Part shown: positions 45,475 through 55,942 of the stretch, piece by piece
Numbering within the stretch: the first letter of the stretch is position 1
How the letters are laid out: every line of letters begins with the position of its first letter
NCBI RefSeq assembly: GCF_050847355.1
Contig: NZ_CP193756.1
Span: forward strand, 241,357-305,356
DNA length: 64,000 bases
Direction: 5' to 3'
From: Limimaricola sp027213785
GTDB taxonomy: Bacteria; Pseudomonadota; Alphaproteobacteria; Rhodobacterales; Rhodobacteraceae
Program-made: the position numbers and the translations under genes
The notes under the pieces: generated by a model
The model's database searches: none
What the model saw: the letters and a program-made list of their open reading frames with translations, nothing else
What the model was told of the DNA's origin: nothing

Positions 45475-46305
45475 ATGAACGCGAGCGATTGGTCAGACGC
45501 CGAGAACGACGCCGTCGTAGCGGCTTACTTCGCAATGCTGAGCGATGAGCTGTCGGAGCGGCCATACAACAAGGCGGCCCAGAACAGGGCCCTGCAGCAG
45601 CAGATCGGGCGCAGCCGGGGCTCGATCGAGTTCAAGCTGAGCAACGTGTCCGCAGCCTGCCTCGGTCTCGGACTACCTATCATCAAGGGCTACCTGCCCC
45701 GGTTCAACGTGCAGATGTCGCTCGCCGAGGCCGCTGCCCGTTGGCTCGCGCGGCACCCGGAATGGGAAGCAGCCCTGCATGGCAAGGCCGTCCCGCAGAT
45801 GACCGAGTCCGCCATTCTTCTCGTTGGCGTCGCGCCGACCCTGCGCAACGCACCGCCCTTGGAAGATCTCGAACACACGCAGCGCATCGCACGACGCTTT
45901 GACACGGCTGGTCGAGATGAGCGTAACCACGCCCTGGGCCATGCCGGCGAAGAGCGGGTGTTTCGCCATGAGATCCATGTCCTACGGCAAAGCGGCCGGG
46001 AGGATCTGGCGCGGCGGGTCCGCTGGGTCTCCCAGGAAGACGGCGATGGCGCGGGCTACGACATCGCCAGCTTCACGCCCCAAGGTCGGGAGCGCCTCAT
46101 CGAGGTAAAGACCACCAACGGGTGGGAACGCACTCCCTTCCACATCTCGCGCAACGAGCTCGAGGTGGCGCAGGAGCGCCGCGACGACTGGCACCTTTTC
46201 CGGCTCTACGAATTTGCGCGCGCGCCGAAGGCCTTCGAGCTGCGGCCCCCTCTCGACGCACATGTCTCGCTGACCGCAACGAGCTTTCGGGCGAGCTTCC
46301 AGTGA
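45475..46305 (+). CDS. DUF3883-domain protein, predicted PD-(D/E)XK nuclease
   Basis: 276 aa. Residues about 5-90 form the helical domain found before many restriction-type nucleases (W.DAENDAVVAAYFAMLSDE; RSRGSIEFKLSNVSAACLGL). The C-terminal domain has GHAGEERVFRHEI (155-167), VRWVSQEDGDGAGYDIASF with D196, and LIEVKTT with E210-x-K212, an intact PD-(D/E)XK catalytic core. Its stop overlaps the next gene (GTGA). A defence or modification-dependent cleavage role is inferred from the fold and partner; no methylase is next to it. Confidence 0.8.
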   Translation: MNASDWSDAENDAVVAAYFAMLSDELSERPYNKAAQNRALQQQIGRSRGSIEFKLSNVSAACLGLGLPIIKGYLPRFNVQMSLAEAAARWLARHPEWEAALHGKAVPQMTESAILLVGVAPTLRNAPPLEDLEHTQRIARRFDTAGRDERNHALGHAGEERVFRHEIHVLRQSGREDLARRVRWVSQEDGDGAGYDIASFTPQGRERLIEVKTTNGWERTPFHISRNELEVAQERRDDWHLFRLYEFARAPKAFELRPPLDAHVSLTATSFRASFQ

Positions 46306-47369
46306 CCGATACGCCGCGCAGCTTCGCCCGCACGATCGGCATCGACTATTCCGGAGCCGAGACCGCAGAGGCGAGCCTCAAGGGATTGCGGGTTTACCAG
46401 ACCCTCGGCGACGAGGAGGCGCAGGAAGTCTCGCCGCCGGTCGGGCCGAAGAAATACTGGACTCGGCGCGGGCTGGCGGCATGGCTGGTGCAGGAGCTGG
46501 ACAGCCGTGTGCCGACGATCGCCGGCATCGATCACGCGTTCTCCTTCCCGATGCGCTACTTCGAACGTCATCGCTTGGCACCAGACTGGCCGAGTTTCAT
46601 GGACGACTTCTGCGCGCATTGGCCGACGGACGAGCCGCACACCTATGTCGACTTCGTGCGGTATGGCCACGTCGGGAACGGGGCGGCCAGGACAGGCGAG
46701 CGAACCTGGCGCCGCCTGACCGAGGAAGCCACCGGATCGGCGAAATCGGTGTTCCATTTCGATGTGCAGGGTTCCGTGGCGAAGTCCACCCATTCCGGGC
46801 TCCCTTGGCTTCGGGCTTTGCGCAGGGCGAGGCCAAAGCTCCACTTCTGGCCATTCGACGGCTGGACGCCAGTCCCGGGGGCCTCGGTGGTCCTTGAGGC
46901 GTATCCGCGGCTCTGGAGCGCCAACTATCCGCGAGGCGCACGCACGCCCGACCAGCACGACGCCTATGCCATCGCGCGTTGGCTCCAAGAGGCCGATCGC
47001 AGCGGAGAACTGGCAGGTGCCTTCGCGGCGCCTGCGCCCGAACCAATCGCCATGACGGGACAGGTCGAGGGGTGGATCCTCGGAGCCACCTGGCCGCCGG
47101 TCAAAAAGCCAAAGCCAAAGCCGAAGCGGAAGCCGCCCATGCAGGGCGCGGCACCAGGCAGAACGACACGGCCGGGCTTCGTCAATCGCAACGAACAGGA
47201 AGTCCTGCGGAAGACCGACCTTCCCGGCAACGACCACAACCAGCTCGTCTACATTCTCCGATGCCAGCGCTGCGGCGAACGCTACGGGGCGAACGGCTCG
47301 GACATCTTTCAGCGGCGCTGTCCGGCTTGCGGGGCGGGCCGCCCGGGGCTGCCGATCGAGTTCGAATAA
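46302..47369 (+). CDS. DUF429-like predicted RNase-H-fold nuclease with C-terminal zinc ribbon
   Basis: 355 aa, GTG start overlapping the DUF3883 stop by 4 bp. The N-terminal TIGIDYSGAETAEASLKGLR and the following TIAGIDHAFSFPMRYF give the acidic RNase-H-like strand 1 and 4 positions. The later VVLEAYPRLW and DQHDAYAIARWL match DUF429 motifs. A lysine/proline linker (about 268-282) leads to a C-terminal module with CQRCGERYGANGSDIFQRRC and PACG, a four-cysteine zinc ribbon. Enzymatic activity is inferred. Co-translation with the PD-(D/E)XK protein suggests a two-component nucleic-acid processing unit. Confidence 0.7.
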   Translation: MTDTPRSFARTIGIDYSGAETAEASLKGLRVYQTLGDEEAQEVSPPVGPKKYWTRRGLAAWLVQELDSRVPTIAGIDHAFSFPMRYFERHRLAPDWPSFMDDFCAHWPTDEPHTYVDFVRYGHVGNGAARTGERTWRRLTEEATGSAKSVFHFDVQGSVAKSTHSGLPWLRALRRARPKLHFWPFDGWTPVPGASVVLEAYPRLWSANYPRGARTPDQHDAYAIARWLQEADRSGELAGAFAAPAPEPIAMTGQVEGWILGATWPPVKKPKPKPKRKPPMQGAAPGRTTRPGFVNRNEQEVLRKTDLPGNDHNQLVYILRCQRCGERYGANGSDIFQRRCPACGAGRPGLPIEFE

Positions 47370-47508
47370 TGAGAGGCACCTCGGGCCACCGCACGTGCTG
47401 ACCGATATCGGTCATGCCCGGGACTGCCGACAAGACAGAGAAAACTGGCAAAGCCTTTGGCGCATGACCGGGGAGGTTCGGTAGCTGACGATCCCGCCGT
47501 TACCCACC

Positions 47509-48084
47509 CTACTCCTCCGCCAGCCCGGCATAGCGTAGCGCTTCGGCATCCGGCAGATCGCGCAGGTCCGCCAGTCCGAAGGCCGCGAGGAAGCCCAGCG
47601 TGGTGACGTAGGTGTAGGGCGCGCCGCGGCGTGGTGCCCGGGGCCCCGGCGCGATCAGATCCCGCGCCGCCAGCCGGCCGATCAGCTCGCGGGAGATCTC
47701 GGACCCGAAGATGTCCCTGAGCCCATCGCGGGTGATCGGCTGGTGATAGGCGATGGCGGCGAGCACCGCGAGGTCGCGCTCCGACAGGCCGATCTCCCGG
47801 TCGCCGAGATCGGCGGCGGCGCGGATCACCGCCCCGTAGGCGGGCCGGGTGCGCAGCATCCAAGCGTCGCCGACCCGCACCACCTCGTAGGGCCGGTCGG
47901 CCAGCTCCGCGGCGAGGTCGTCGAGCAGAAGATCCAGTGCCGCCCCCTGCCCCACGATGCGCGCCAGATCGGCGCGCGGCACCGGCTTGGGGCTGGCGAA
48001 CAGCACCGCCTCGATCCGCCGCATCCATTCGCGCCAGCGCAGCTCGGGCGGCAGCTCGGCCAGTTCGCGGTCGATCATCTCCAT
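47509..48084 (-). CDS. scpB: ScpB-family segregation/condensation protein (plasmid paralogue)
   Basis: 191-aa winged-helix protein of the SMC-kleisin complex. RIEAVLFASPKPVPRADLAR opens the first domain, ALDLLLDDLAAELADRPYEV follows, and LSERDLAVLAAIAYHQPITR with GAPYTYVTTLGFLAAFGL forms the second. The chromosome normally carries its own scpAB; this copy is paired with DUF1403 2 bp upstream, an arrangement common on alphaproteobacterial plasmids. No SMC or ScpA is nearby, so it may lend itself to the chromosomal SMC. Confidence 0.85.
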   Translation of the reverse strand: MEMIDRELAELPPELRWREWMRRIEAVLFASPKPVPRADLARIVGQGAALDLLLDDLAAELADRPYEVVRVGDAWMLRTRPAYGAVIRAAADLGDREIGLSERDLAVLAAIAYHQPITRDGLRDIFGSEISRELIGRLAARDLIAPGPRAPRRGAPYTYVTTLGFLAAFGLADLRDLPDAEALRYAGLAEE

Positions 48085-48086
48085 GG

Positions 48087-48968
48087 TCAGAGCCCGTAGA
48101 GCCGGAAGCTGTCGCGGCCGGTCAGCTCGCGCAGCGCGCCGAGGGCCACCAGCCGGTCGCAGAGCCGCCGCGCGGCCCGGTCCGACATCAGCGAGGTCAG
48201 TGCCACCGGGGCCAGCGCATCCTGCGCGAGAAACAGCGCGAGGGCTGCTTCGGCCCCCCTGGCCCGCAGCTTCGGCGCCACGGCGTGCAGCCGTGCAGCG
48301 CGGCGGACCAGGTCCTGCGCCAGGCCGGCCGCCCGGGCCGCGGCGCGCACCACCGCCTGATGGCAGGCCAGCCGCAACTCGTCCCCATCGCGCCGCAGGT
48401 CGCGCGGCGCCAGGCCGATGGCCAGCAGCGGCACGATCCGGTCCCAGCCGAGCGCCCGGGCCAGCACCGCGTCGGCGAGGATCAGCGCCGCCGTCTCGGC
48501 CCGGGGCGCCTCGGCCAGCACGGCTTCCAGCGTGGTCGCGGCCCGCGCGACGGGCGGGCCGGTCCGCGCCAGCTCGCGCCGGACCAGCTCCGGCGCCACC
48601 CCGGGAAGGTGCACCATGCCGCGCGCCGTCAGCGGCCGCGTCACCGCGCGGCGCCAGGCCTGGCCGATCTCGCCCGCTGGCCCGAGCGGATCGCCCGGGC
48701 GCGTCAGGCACAGCGTGTCGCGCAGCTCCGCCAGGCCCTCCGGCCGCCCCGAAAGCCTCACAGTTGCCGCGGCGGCCTCGAGCGCCAGCCGGTCGCGCCA
48801 CAGCGCGAGAGGCAGGCCGGGCTGGGCCATGGCGCCTTGCAGATGCGCCAGCATTGCCCCGGCGCAAAACGCCGCGTCCTCGGGATCGGCGGCGCGGCCC
48901 GTGACGGCCCAGCCCGGTGCGGCGGGCCAGGAAGGAGTGGAACGCTCGGGATGGGAAAGGACGAACAC
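48087..48968 (-). CDS. DUF1403 family protein
   Basis: 293-aa alanine/arginine-rich, largely helical protein recognised as DUF1403 from ALWRDRLALEAAAATVRLSG, RPEGLAELRDTLCLTRPGD, GWDRIVPLLAIGLAPRDLRR and the C-terminal RLCDRLVALGALRELTGRDS. Function unknown. Stop and the scpB start are 2 bp apart, so the two are almost certainly cotranslated. This conserved pairing suggests a role with ScpB in replicon organisation or segregation. Confidence 0.8.
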   Translation of the reverse strand: MFVLSHPERSTPSWPAAPGWAVTGRAADPEDAAFCAGAMLAHLQGAMAQPGLPLALWRDRLALEAAAATVRLSGRPEGLAELRDTLCLTRPGDPLGPAGEIGQAWRRAVTRPLTARGMVHLPGVAPELVRRELARTGPPVARAATTLEAVLAEAPRAETAALILADAVLARALGWDRIVPLLAIGLAPRDLRRDGDELRLACHQAVVRAAARAAGLAQDLVRRAARLHAVAPKLRARGAEAALALFLAQDALAPVALTSLMSDRAARRLCDRLVALGALRELTGRDSFRLYGL

Positions 48969-49125
48969 ACCCCGGGCGCTACCGGGGCGCGGCGCTTTTG
49001 TCCATCATTCGACGCCGTAACCGCCGCGCTGTGCGGCTGTCCCTCATGTCCGATAATCTTGGTTTAACGGACGCATAGGGTGCACGTTCTGGTCGGAGAG
49101 CGACTCAGCGCCCCCTGTCCGGTTC

Positions 49126-50610
49126 TCAGGCGCGCGTTTCGGTAAGGCCGATGCAGGCGTATTTCATCTCGAGGTAGTCATCGAGCCCGTAGCGCGAGCC
49201 TTCGCGGCCCTGGCCCGACTGCTTGATGCCGCCGAAGGGCGCCACCTCTGTCGAGATCTGGCCGGTGTTGATCCCGACCATGCCGTAGTCGAGCGCCTCC
49301 ATCATCCGCCAGCTGCGGTCGAGATCGCGTGTGTAGACATAGGAGGCGAGACCGTACTCCACGGCATTGGCCGCCTCGACGACCTCTCTCTCCGTCTCGA
49401 ACCGGAAGATCCCGGCCACCGGTCCGAAGGTCTCCTCGCTGGCGATCCGCATCGCCGGGGTCACTCCCGAGAGCACCGTGGGCGCATAGAGCCGCCCCTC
49501 GCCCCGCCGGCCGCCGGTCAGCAGCGCGGCGCCCTGCCGCCGTGCGTCCTCGACATGTGCCTCGACCTTGGCGAGCGCGGCCTCGCTGATCAGCGGGCCG
49601 ATCTCGGTGCCCTCCTCCATCCCGTCGCCGCAGCGCAGCTCCGACACCCGACGGGCAAGCCGCTCGGCAAAGGCATCGTGCAGGCCGGACTGGACGTAGA
49701 TCCGGTTGGTGCAGACGCAGGTCTGCCCGGCATTGCGGAACTTCGACAGGATCGCGCCCTCGACCGCCGCGTCGAGATCGGCGTCGTCGAAGACGATGAA
49801 GGGCGCGTTGCCGCCGAGCTCCAGCGACAGCTTCTTGATCTGCTCCGCCCCCTGACGCATCAGGATCCGTCCGACCTCGGTCGAGCCGGTAAAGCTGATC
49901 TTGCGCACGGTCGGGTTCTCGCAGAACTCGAGCCCCATCGCCTTGGCGTCGCTGCTCGGCAGCACCGAAACCAGCCCTTCGGGCACACCGGCCCGTTCCG
50001 CGAGCACCGCCAGCGCCAGCGCCGAAAGGGGCGTTTCCACTGCCGGCTTGGCGACGATGGCGCAGCCCGCGGCGAGCGCCGGCGCGAGTTTGCGCGCCAG
50101 CATCGCGTTGGGGAAGTTCCACGGCGTGATCGCAGCCACTACCCCCACTGGCTGGCGTAGCACCAGGATGCGCTTGTCGCGCTGGTGGCCCGGGATGGTG
50201 TCGCCATAGACCCGGCGGGCTTCTTCGGCGAACCATTCGACATAGGCCGCGCCGTAGAGGATCTCGCCCTTCGCCTCGACCAGAGGCTTGCCCATCTCGG
50301 CGGTCAGGATCATCGCCAGGTCATCCGTATGGGACAGGATCAGCTCGTGCCAGCGGCGCAGAACCGCCGCGCGCTCCCCCGCGCTGCGCGCGGCCCATTC
50401 GACCTGTGCCAGTCGTGCGGCATCGATCGCCCGGGCAGCATCGGCGCGGTCGCAATCCGCGACCTCGGCCAGCAGCGCCCCGGTCGCCGGGTTGCGCACT
50501 TCGATGCGGCGCGCCGTCTCGTGCCAGTCTCCGGCGAGATAGGCGCGGGTCTCCAGCAGGGAGGGGTCCTTGAGCCGCGCCGCGAGCGTGGCGTCCTGTG
50601 CTGCGCTCAT
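49126..50610 (-). CDS. NAD(P)-dependent succinate-semialdehyde dehydrogenase (GabD-like)
   Basis: 494-aa aldehyde dehydrogenase. Signature pieces: AAITPWNFPNAMLARKLAPA, KPAVETPLSALALAVLAERA, LELGGNAPFIVFDDADLDAA with the catalytic glutamate, and catalytic cysteine in FRNAGQTCVCTNRIYVQSG. The GMVGINTGQISTEVAPFGGI C-terminus is GabD-type. It is last in the operon that starts at 59292, 5 bp after the ATPase gene. The substrate is presumably a short semialdehyde from the same pathway. Confidence 0.88.
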   Translation of the reverse strand: MSAAQDATLAARLKDPSLLETRAYLAGDWHETARRIEVRNPATGALLAEVADCDRADAARAIDAARLAQVEWAARSAGERAAVLRRWHELILSHTDDLAMILTAEMGKPLVEAKGEILYGAAYVEWFAEEARRVYGDTIPGHQRDKRILVLRQPVGVVAAITPWNFPNAMLARKLAPALAAGCAIVAKPAVETPLSALALAVLAERAGVPEGLVSVLPSSDAKAMGLEFCENPTVRKISFTGSTEVGRILMRQGAEQIKKLSLELGGNAPFIVFDDADLDAAVEGAILSKFRNAGQTCVCTNRIYVQSGLHDAFAERLARRVSELRCGDGMEEGTEIGPLISEAALAKVEAHVEDARRQGAALLTGGRRGEGRLYAPTVLSGVTPAMRIASEETFGPVAGIFRFETEREVVEAANAVEYGLASYVYTRDLDRSWRMMEALDYGMVGINTGQISTEVAPFGGIKQSGQGREGSRYGLDDYLEMKYACIGLTETRA

Positions 50611-50615
50611 GCTCG

Positions 50616-51700
<1,085 letters not shown>

Positions 51701-51704
<4 letters not shown>

Positions 51705-52501
51705 GACTTCTTTCCTTTGCGCAGCAGGGCGGCGAGGAGCATCAGGAGGATCGTCGTCGCGACGAGAAGGGTGGAGGCGGCGGCGATGACCGGGCTCAGA
51801 TCCTGCCGCATCGTGGCCCAGATCTTCACCGGTAGAGTCTGCAGGGTCGGGCTCGCCATGAAGATCGCCAGCACCACCTCGTCCCAGGAGATCAGGAACG
51901 AGAAGATCGCCGCCGAGAACAGCCCGTGGCTGATCGCCGGGAACGTGACGCGCAGCCGCGCCTCCCAGGGCGAGGCGCCGCACAGGATCGCGGCGTCCTC
52001 GATCGAGGGATCGAACTCTTCCAAAGCACCGGTGATCGAGATGATCGAGAACGGCAGCGCCACCACCAGGTGCGCGATCACGAAGCCCGTGAAGGTGCCG
52101 CCAAGGCCGATCCGCAGGAACACCGCATAGAGCGCCACGGCCAGCACGACGACGGGCAGCACCATCGGCGTCAGGAAGAAGGCGCGCAGCACCTCGCGGC
52201 CGGGAAACCTGCCGCGCACCAGCGCCAGCGAGGCCAGAAGCCCGATCGCTACCGACAGGAGCGTGACCACGACACCGATCTTGGCCGAGGTTAGGGCGGC
52301 CTCGGTCCAGCGTGGGTCGGCAAAGAGTTCGCGGTACCAGTCCAGCGTCCAGCCCGGCGGCGGGAAGATCAGCCAGCGCGAGGAGCCGAAGGACAGCGCC
52401 GCGATGAACAGGATCGGCAGCAGCAGGAACAGTGCGACGAGCCCACAGATCAGACCCAGTCCCCAGCGCCAGGCGCCGAGTTTTTCAAATGTCAAAAGCA
52501 T
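51701..52501 (-). CDS. ABC importer permease 2 (PotC-like)
   Basis: 266-aa permease with six membrane helices. The EAA loop reads DAAILCGASPWEARLRVTFP. The N-terminal LFLLLPILFIAALSFG and PPPGWTLDWYRELFADPRW are the PotC/YdcV-type hallmark. It shares 1 bp with permease 1 and 4 bp with the ATPase gene. Confidence 0.92.
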
Positions 52502-53367
52502 CACTGCGCTCCCTTGGCAGGCCCGACGAGGCGCAGCTGCACCGCGTAGAGCGCCAGCGTCACCACCAGCAGCACGAAGGCCGCGGCGCCGCCCATACCC
52601 CAGTTGACGAGCGACTGGACCTGCTGCGCGATCAGCTCGGCCAGCATCATGTTGGAGGTCCCGCCCAGAAGCGCGGGGGTGACGAAGTAGCCCAGCGACA
52701 TCACGAAGACCATCAGACCGCCCGAGGCGAGGCCCGGCAGCGCCAGCGGCACCAGCACCCGCCACAGCGCCTGCATCTTCGTGGCGCCGCACAGCGCCGC
52801 GGCCTGCAGGATGCCGGGGTCGATCTTGCGGATCGTGCCGTAGAGCGGGAGGATCATGAAGGGCAGCATGATGTAGACCATGCCGATGGTGACGCCTACG
52901 AGGTTGTTCACCAGCCGCAAGGGCGCGTCGATGATCCCCAGCGCCATCAGCGTGCGGTTGATGATCCCGGTCTGCTGCAACAGCACCATCCACGCATAGG
53001 TGCGGGCCAGAAGGTTGGTCCACATCGACAGCAGGATCACCGCGAAGGTGATCCGCGCGGCCAGGGGCGGCATGATTGCCAGCGCCCAGGCTACCGGAAA
53101 GGCCACGATCATGCTGATGAGCGTCACCAGCCCCGCCACCAGGAAGGTGTTGTAGAAGATCTTGGCATAGGTCGGCGTGGCCAGAAGCTCGGCATAGTTC
53201 TGCAGCCCGAGCACGGGTTCGGTCACAGACCGTGTCAGCAGAAGCGCGACCGGCACGACGAAGAAGGCGCCGAGGAGCAGCAGCGCGGGAAGCGCGAGGC
53301 CCAGGCCGCGCGGCAGGCGGGGCCACCGCGCGTGGCGCCGGGGGCTGGCTGTGGCGAGTGTGGTCAT
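52501..53367 (-). CDS. ABC importer permease 1 (PotB-like)
   Basis: 288-aa permease with six helices. EAA loop: QAAALCGATKMQALWRVLVP. SMWTNLLARTYAWMVLLQQTG and GYFVTPALLGGTSNMMLAEL are typical of PotB-type subunits. It lies 54 bp downstream of the binding-protein gene. Confidence 0.92.
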   Translation of the reverse strand: MTTLATASPRRHARWPRLPRGLGLALPALLLLGAFFVVPVALLLTRSVTEPVLGLQNYAELLATPTYAKIFYNTFLVAGLVTLISMIVAFPVAWALAIMPPLAARITFAVILLSMWTNLLARTYAWMVLLQQTGIINRTLMALGIIDAPLRLVNNLVGVTIGMVYIMLPFMILPLYGTIRKIDPGILQAAALCGATKMQALWRVLVPLALPGLASGGLMVFVMSLGYFVTPALLGGTSNMMLAELIAQQVQSLVNWGMGGAAAFVLLVVTLALYAVQLRLVGPAKGAQ

Positions 53368-53421
53368 GGGAAATCCTGCGGGTGGGGCCCGCGGACCGGA
53401 GCGGTCCGCGGGGTCACGAAA

Positions 53422-54429
53422 TCACTCGGCCTGCCAGGCGTACCAGCGGCTGCCGATCTCGTCGCGATGCTCGGCCCAATAGGCCAGATCGGCGTTGATC
53501 TGCGTCGCCGTCTGACTGTCGGGCAGCGTGGCGCGCAGATCCTCCTCCATCAGCTCCGGCGATCCGAGGTTGATCGGCGCGTAGCCGGTCTCCGTCGCGA
53601 ACTTCGCCTGGCCCTCGGCCGAGGTGGCCTCGGCGATGAAGCGCATGGCCGCTTCGCGGTTCGGCGCGCCGCGCGGCACCACCAGCGCGTCGGCGGCGGT
53701 GATGTTCTGGTCCCAGACGATGCCCACGGGCATCCCGTCCTGCTCGAGCGCGGCGAGGCGGCCATTCCAGAAGAAGCCGATCGGCGCCTCGCCCGAGGCC
53801 AGGAGCTGCTGCGACTGCGCGCCGCTCGACCACCAGATGATGTCGTCCTTGATCGTGTCGAGCTTGGCGAAGGCCCGGTCGAGATCGAGCGGGTAGAGGT
53901 CCTCCGCCGCCACCCTATCGGCCAGAAGCGCCGCCTCGATCACGCCTGGCGCCGACCACTTGTAGAAGGTCCGCTTGCCGGGGAAGGTCTCGGTGTCGAA
54001 CAGGTCGGACAGGCTGTCGGGCGTCTCGCCGGTCAGGTGCATCGGATTATAGCCCAGCACGAAGGCGTAGTAGAAACTGCCCACCGCATGGTCCGACACG
54101 AAACGCGGATCCAGCTTTTCGCGGTCGATGATGTCGAAGTCGAGCGGCTCCAACAGCCCCTCCTCGGCCGCCTTGAGCGCGAAGTCGTACTCCACATCGA
54201 CCACGTCCCAGTTCACCGCGCCGGCCTCGACCATGGCGGTGAGCTTGCCGTAATCGGTCGGCCCGTCCTGGATCACCTGCGTGCCGGTCTCCTCGCTGAA
54301 CGGCGCGGCCCAGGCCTCGGCCTGCGCGTCCTGCGTGGTGCCGCCCCAGCTGGCGAAAACCATCGGATCGGCGCTGGCCGCGCTGGCGGCGAAGAGCGCC
54401 GCGGCGCCCAGGATCAGTCTCGTCGTCAT
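53422..54429 (-). CDS. ABC solute-binding protein (PotD-like)
   Basis: 335-aa periplasmic receptor. Signal peptide ends AASA before DPMVFASWGG. Mature motifs WDVVDVEYDFALKAAEEGLL, LGYNPMHLTGETPDSLSDLF, ETFPGKRTFYKWSAPGVIEA and NREAAMRFIAEATSAEGQAK place it in the polyamine/spermidine-putrescine-like COG0687 group. The acidic site residues used for polyamines could not be assigned with certainty. It sits between an aldehyde dehydrogenase and the permease genes. Confidence 0.88.
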   Translation of the reverse strand: MTTRLILGAAALFAASAASADPMVFASWGGTTQDAQAEAWAAPFSEETGTQVIQDGPTDYGKLTAMVEAGAVNWDVVDVEYDFALKAAEEGLLEPLDFDIIDREKLDPRFVSDHAVGSFYYAFVLGYNPMHLTGETPDSLSDLFDTETFPGKRTFYKWSAPGVIEAALLADRVAAEDLYPLDLDRAFAKLDTIKDDIIWWSSGAQSQQLLASGEAPIGFFWNGRLAALEQDGMPVGIVWDQNITAADALVVPRGAPNREAAMRFIAEATSAEGQAKFATETGYAPINLGSPELMEEDLRATLPDSQTATQINADLAYWAEHRDEIGSRWYAWQAE

Positions 54430-54465
54430 CCTCGTTCCTCCCTTGAAGATGTGGTCGCGGCCGGC

Positions 54466-55932
54466 TCAGCGCATCACGAACGGATCCGGGATCGGATCGT
54501 CGCTGGTGCGCAGCCAGACCGTCTTGATCGTGGTGTAGTCGAGCGCCGCCGCGAGGCCGCCCTCGCGGCCGTGCCCCGACAGCCCGTGGCCGCCGAAGGG
54601 CGCGATCGGGGAGACGGCGCGGTAGGTGTTGATCCAGACCACGCCGGCCTCGAGCCCCCGCGTCATCCGGTGCGCGCGGGTGAGGTTGGTGGTGAACAGC
54701 CCTGCGGCGAGCCCGTAATCCGTGCCGTTGGCAAGTCTCAGGGCGTCAGCCTCGTCGTCGAAGGCCAGCACCGACAGCACCGGACCGAACAACTCGGTGG
54801 TGACGCAGGGCGCTTCGGGCGCCTCGCTGCAGTCGAGAATTGCAGGCGTGGTGTAGAAGCCCGCCTCCCCCACCCGCTCGCCGCCGGTGACCAGCCGGGC
54901 GCCCTGCGCGGACGAGGCGGCGATCACCTCCTCGATCCGATCGCGCTGGCGCGCGGTGCATAGCGGGCCCATCTCGGTCTCGGGATCGTCGGGCGCGCCG
55001 ATCCGCACCGCGCGCGCCTTTGCCATCAGCCGTTCGAGGAACGCGTCCTTGACCGAGCGCTCGACCAAGAGACGCGATCCGGCCACGCAGCTCTGCCCGG
55101 CGGCGGCGAAGATCGCCGAGACCTGGGCGTTGGCGGCGCTGTCGAGATCGGCGTCGGCGAAGACGATGAAAGGCGACTTGCCGCCCAGCTCCAGCGATGT
55201 GCGCGCGAGGTTCTCAGCCGAGTTGCGCACCACCATCCGCGCGGTGTCCGGTCCGCCGGTGAAGGCCACGTGGGCCACCTTCGGATGGCTGGTGAGCACC
55301 GCGCCGCAGCGCGCGCCGAACCCGGTGAGGACGTTGACCACCCCCGCCGGAAACCCCGCCTCGTGCACCAACCGTGCGAAATGCAGAAGCGGCGCCGGCC
55401 CCTCCTCAGAGGCCTTGAGGACCACGGTGCAGCCCGCCGCCAGTGCCGGTCCGAGCTTGACGGCGGACAAGAACAGCTGGCTGTTCCACGGCACGATGGC
55501 CGCGACCACACCCACGGGCTCGCGCCGCAGCCAGACCTCCATGTCAGGCTTGTCGATCGGCAGATGCGCGCCCTCGATCTTGTCGGCGAGCCCCGCATAG
55601 TAGCGATAATACTCGGCCACATAGGCGATCTGCGCGCGGGTTTCGCGGATGATCTTGCCGGTGTCACGGGTCTCGAGCGCGGCGAGCTCTGACGCGTCGC
55701 GCTCCACGAGATCGGCCAGCCGATGCAGGAGCTTCGCGCGCGCCGAGGCGGTGAGCCCCGCCCAGTCCGGCGCCCGGAAGGCGCGGTGCGCGGCCCTCAC
55801 CGCGCGATCGACCTCGGCCTCGCGCGCCTCGGGCATGATCGCCCATGCCTCGCCGGTCGCCGGGTCGAGGCTCTCGAACCCGGCGGGGCCGTCCTCGAAG
55901 GCGCCGTCGATGTAGTGCTGGAATCTGCGCAT
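54466..55932 (-). CDS. Aldehyde dehydrogenase family protein
   Basis: 488-aa NAD(P)-dependent aldehyde dehydrogenase. VGVVAAIVPWNSQLFLSAVK, LELGGKSPFIVFADADLDSA and the catalytic cysteine in FAAAGQSCVAGSRLLVERS are intact. It is closest in style to betaine-aldehyde/hydroxymuconic-type enzymes (GLSGHGREGGLAAALDYT C-terminus). The SD AGGAGG fits ATG 55932; ATG 55935 is an alternative. It follows the luciferase-like gene by 10 bp and is distinct from the GabD-like enzyme at the operon end. Confidence 0.9.
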   Translation of the reverse strand: MRRFQHYIDGAFEDGPAGFESLDPATGEAWAIMPEAREAEVDRAVRAAHRAFRAPDWAGLTASARAKLLHRLADLVERDASELAALETRDTGKIIRETRAQIAYVAEYYRYYAGLADKIEGAHLPIDKPDMEVWLRREPVGVVAAIVPWNSQLFLSAVKLGPALAAGCTVVLKASEEGPAPLLHFARLVHEAGFPAGVVNVLTGFGARCGAVLTSHPKVAHVAFTGGPDTARMVVRNSAENLARTSLELGGKSPFIVFADADLDSAANAQVSAIFAAAGQSCVAGSRLLVERSVKDAFLERLMAKARAVRIGAPDDPETEMGPLCTARQRDRIEEVIAASSAQGARLVTGGERVGEAGFYTTPAILDCSEAPEAPCVTTELFGPVLSVLAFDDEADALRLANGTDYGLAAGLFTTNLTRAHRMTRGLEAGVVWINTYRAVSPIAPFGGHGLSGHGREGGLAAALDYTTIKTVWLRTSDDPIPDPFVMR

Positions 55933-55942
55933 CATTCCCTCC

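Noticed and set aside
45149..45478. 109-codon plus-strand frame after lacI
   Set aside because: Overlaps the lacI end out of frame, with no start signal and no family.
52432..54963. 843-codon plus-strand open frame
   Set aside because: Antisense to the PotB/PotC/PotD-type genes and part of the aldehyde dehydrogenase, which have clear families; composition is shadow-like.
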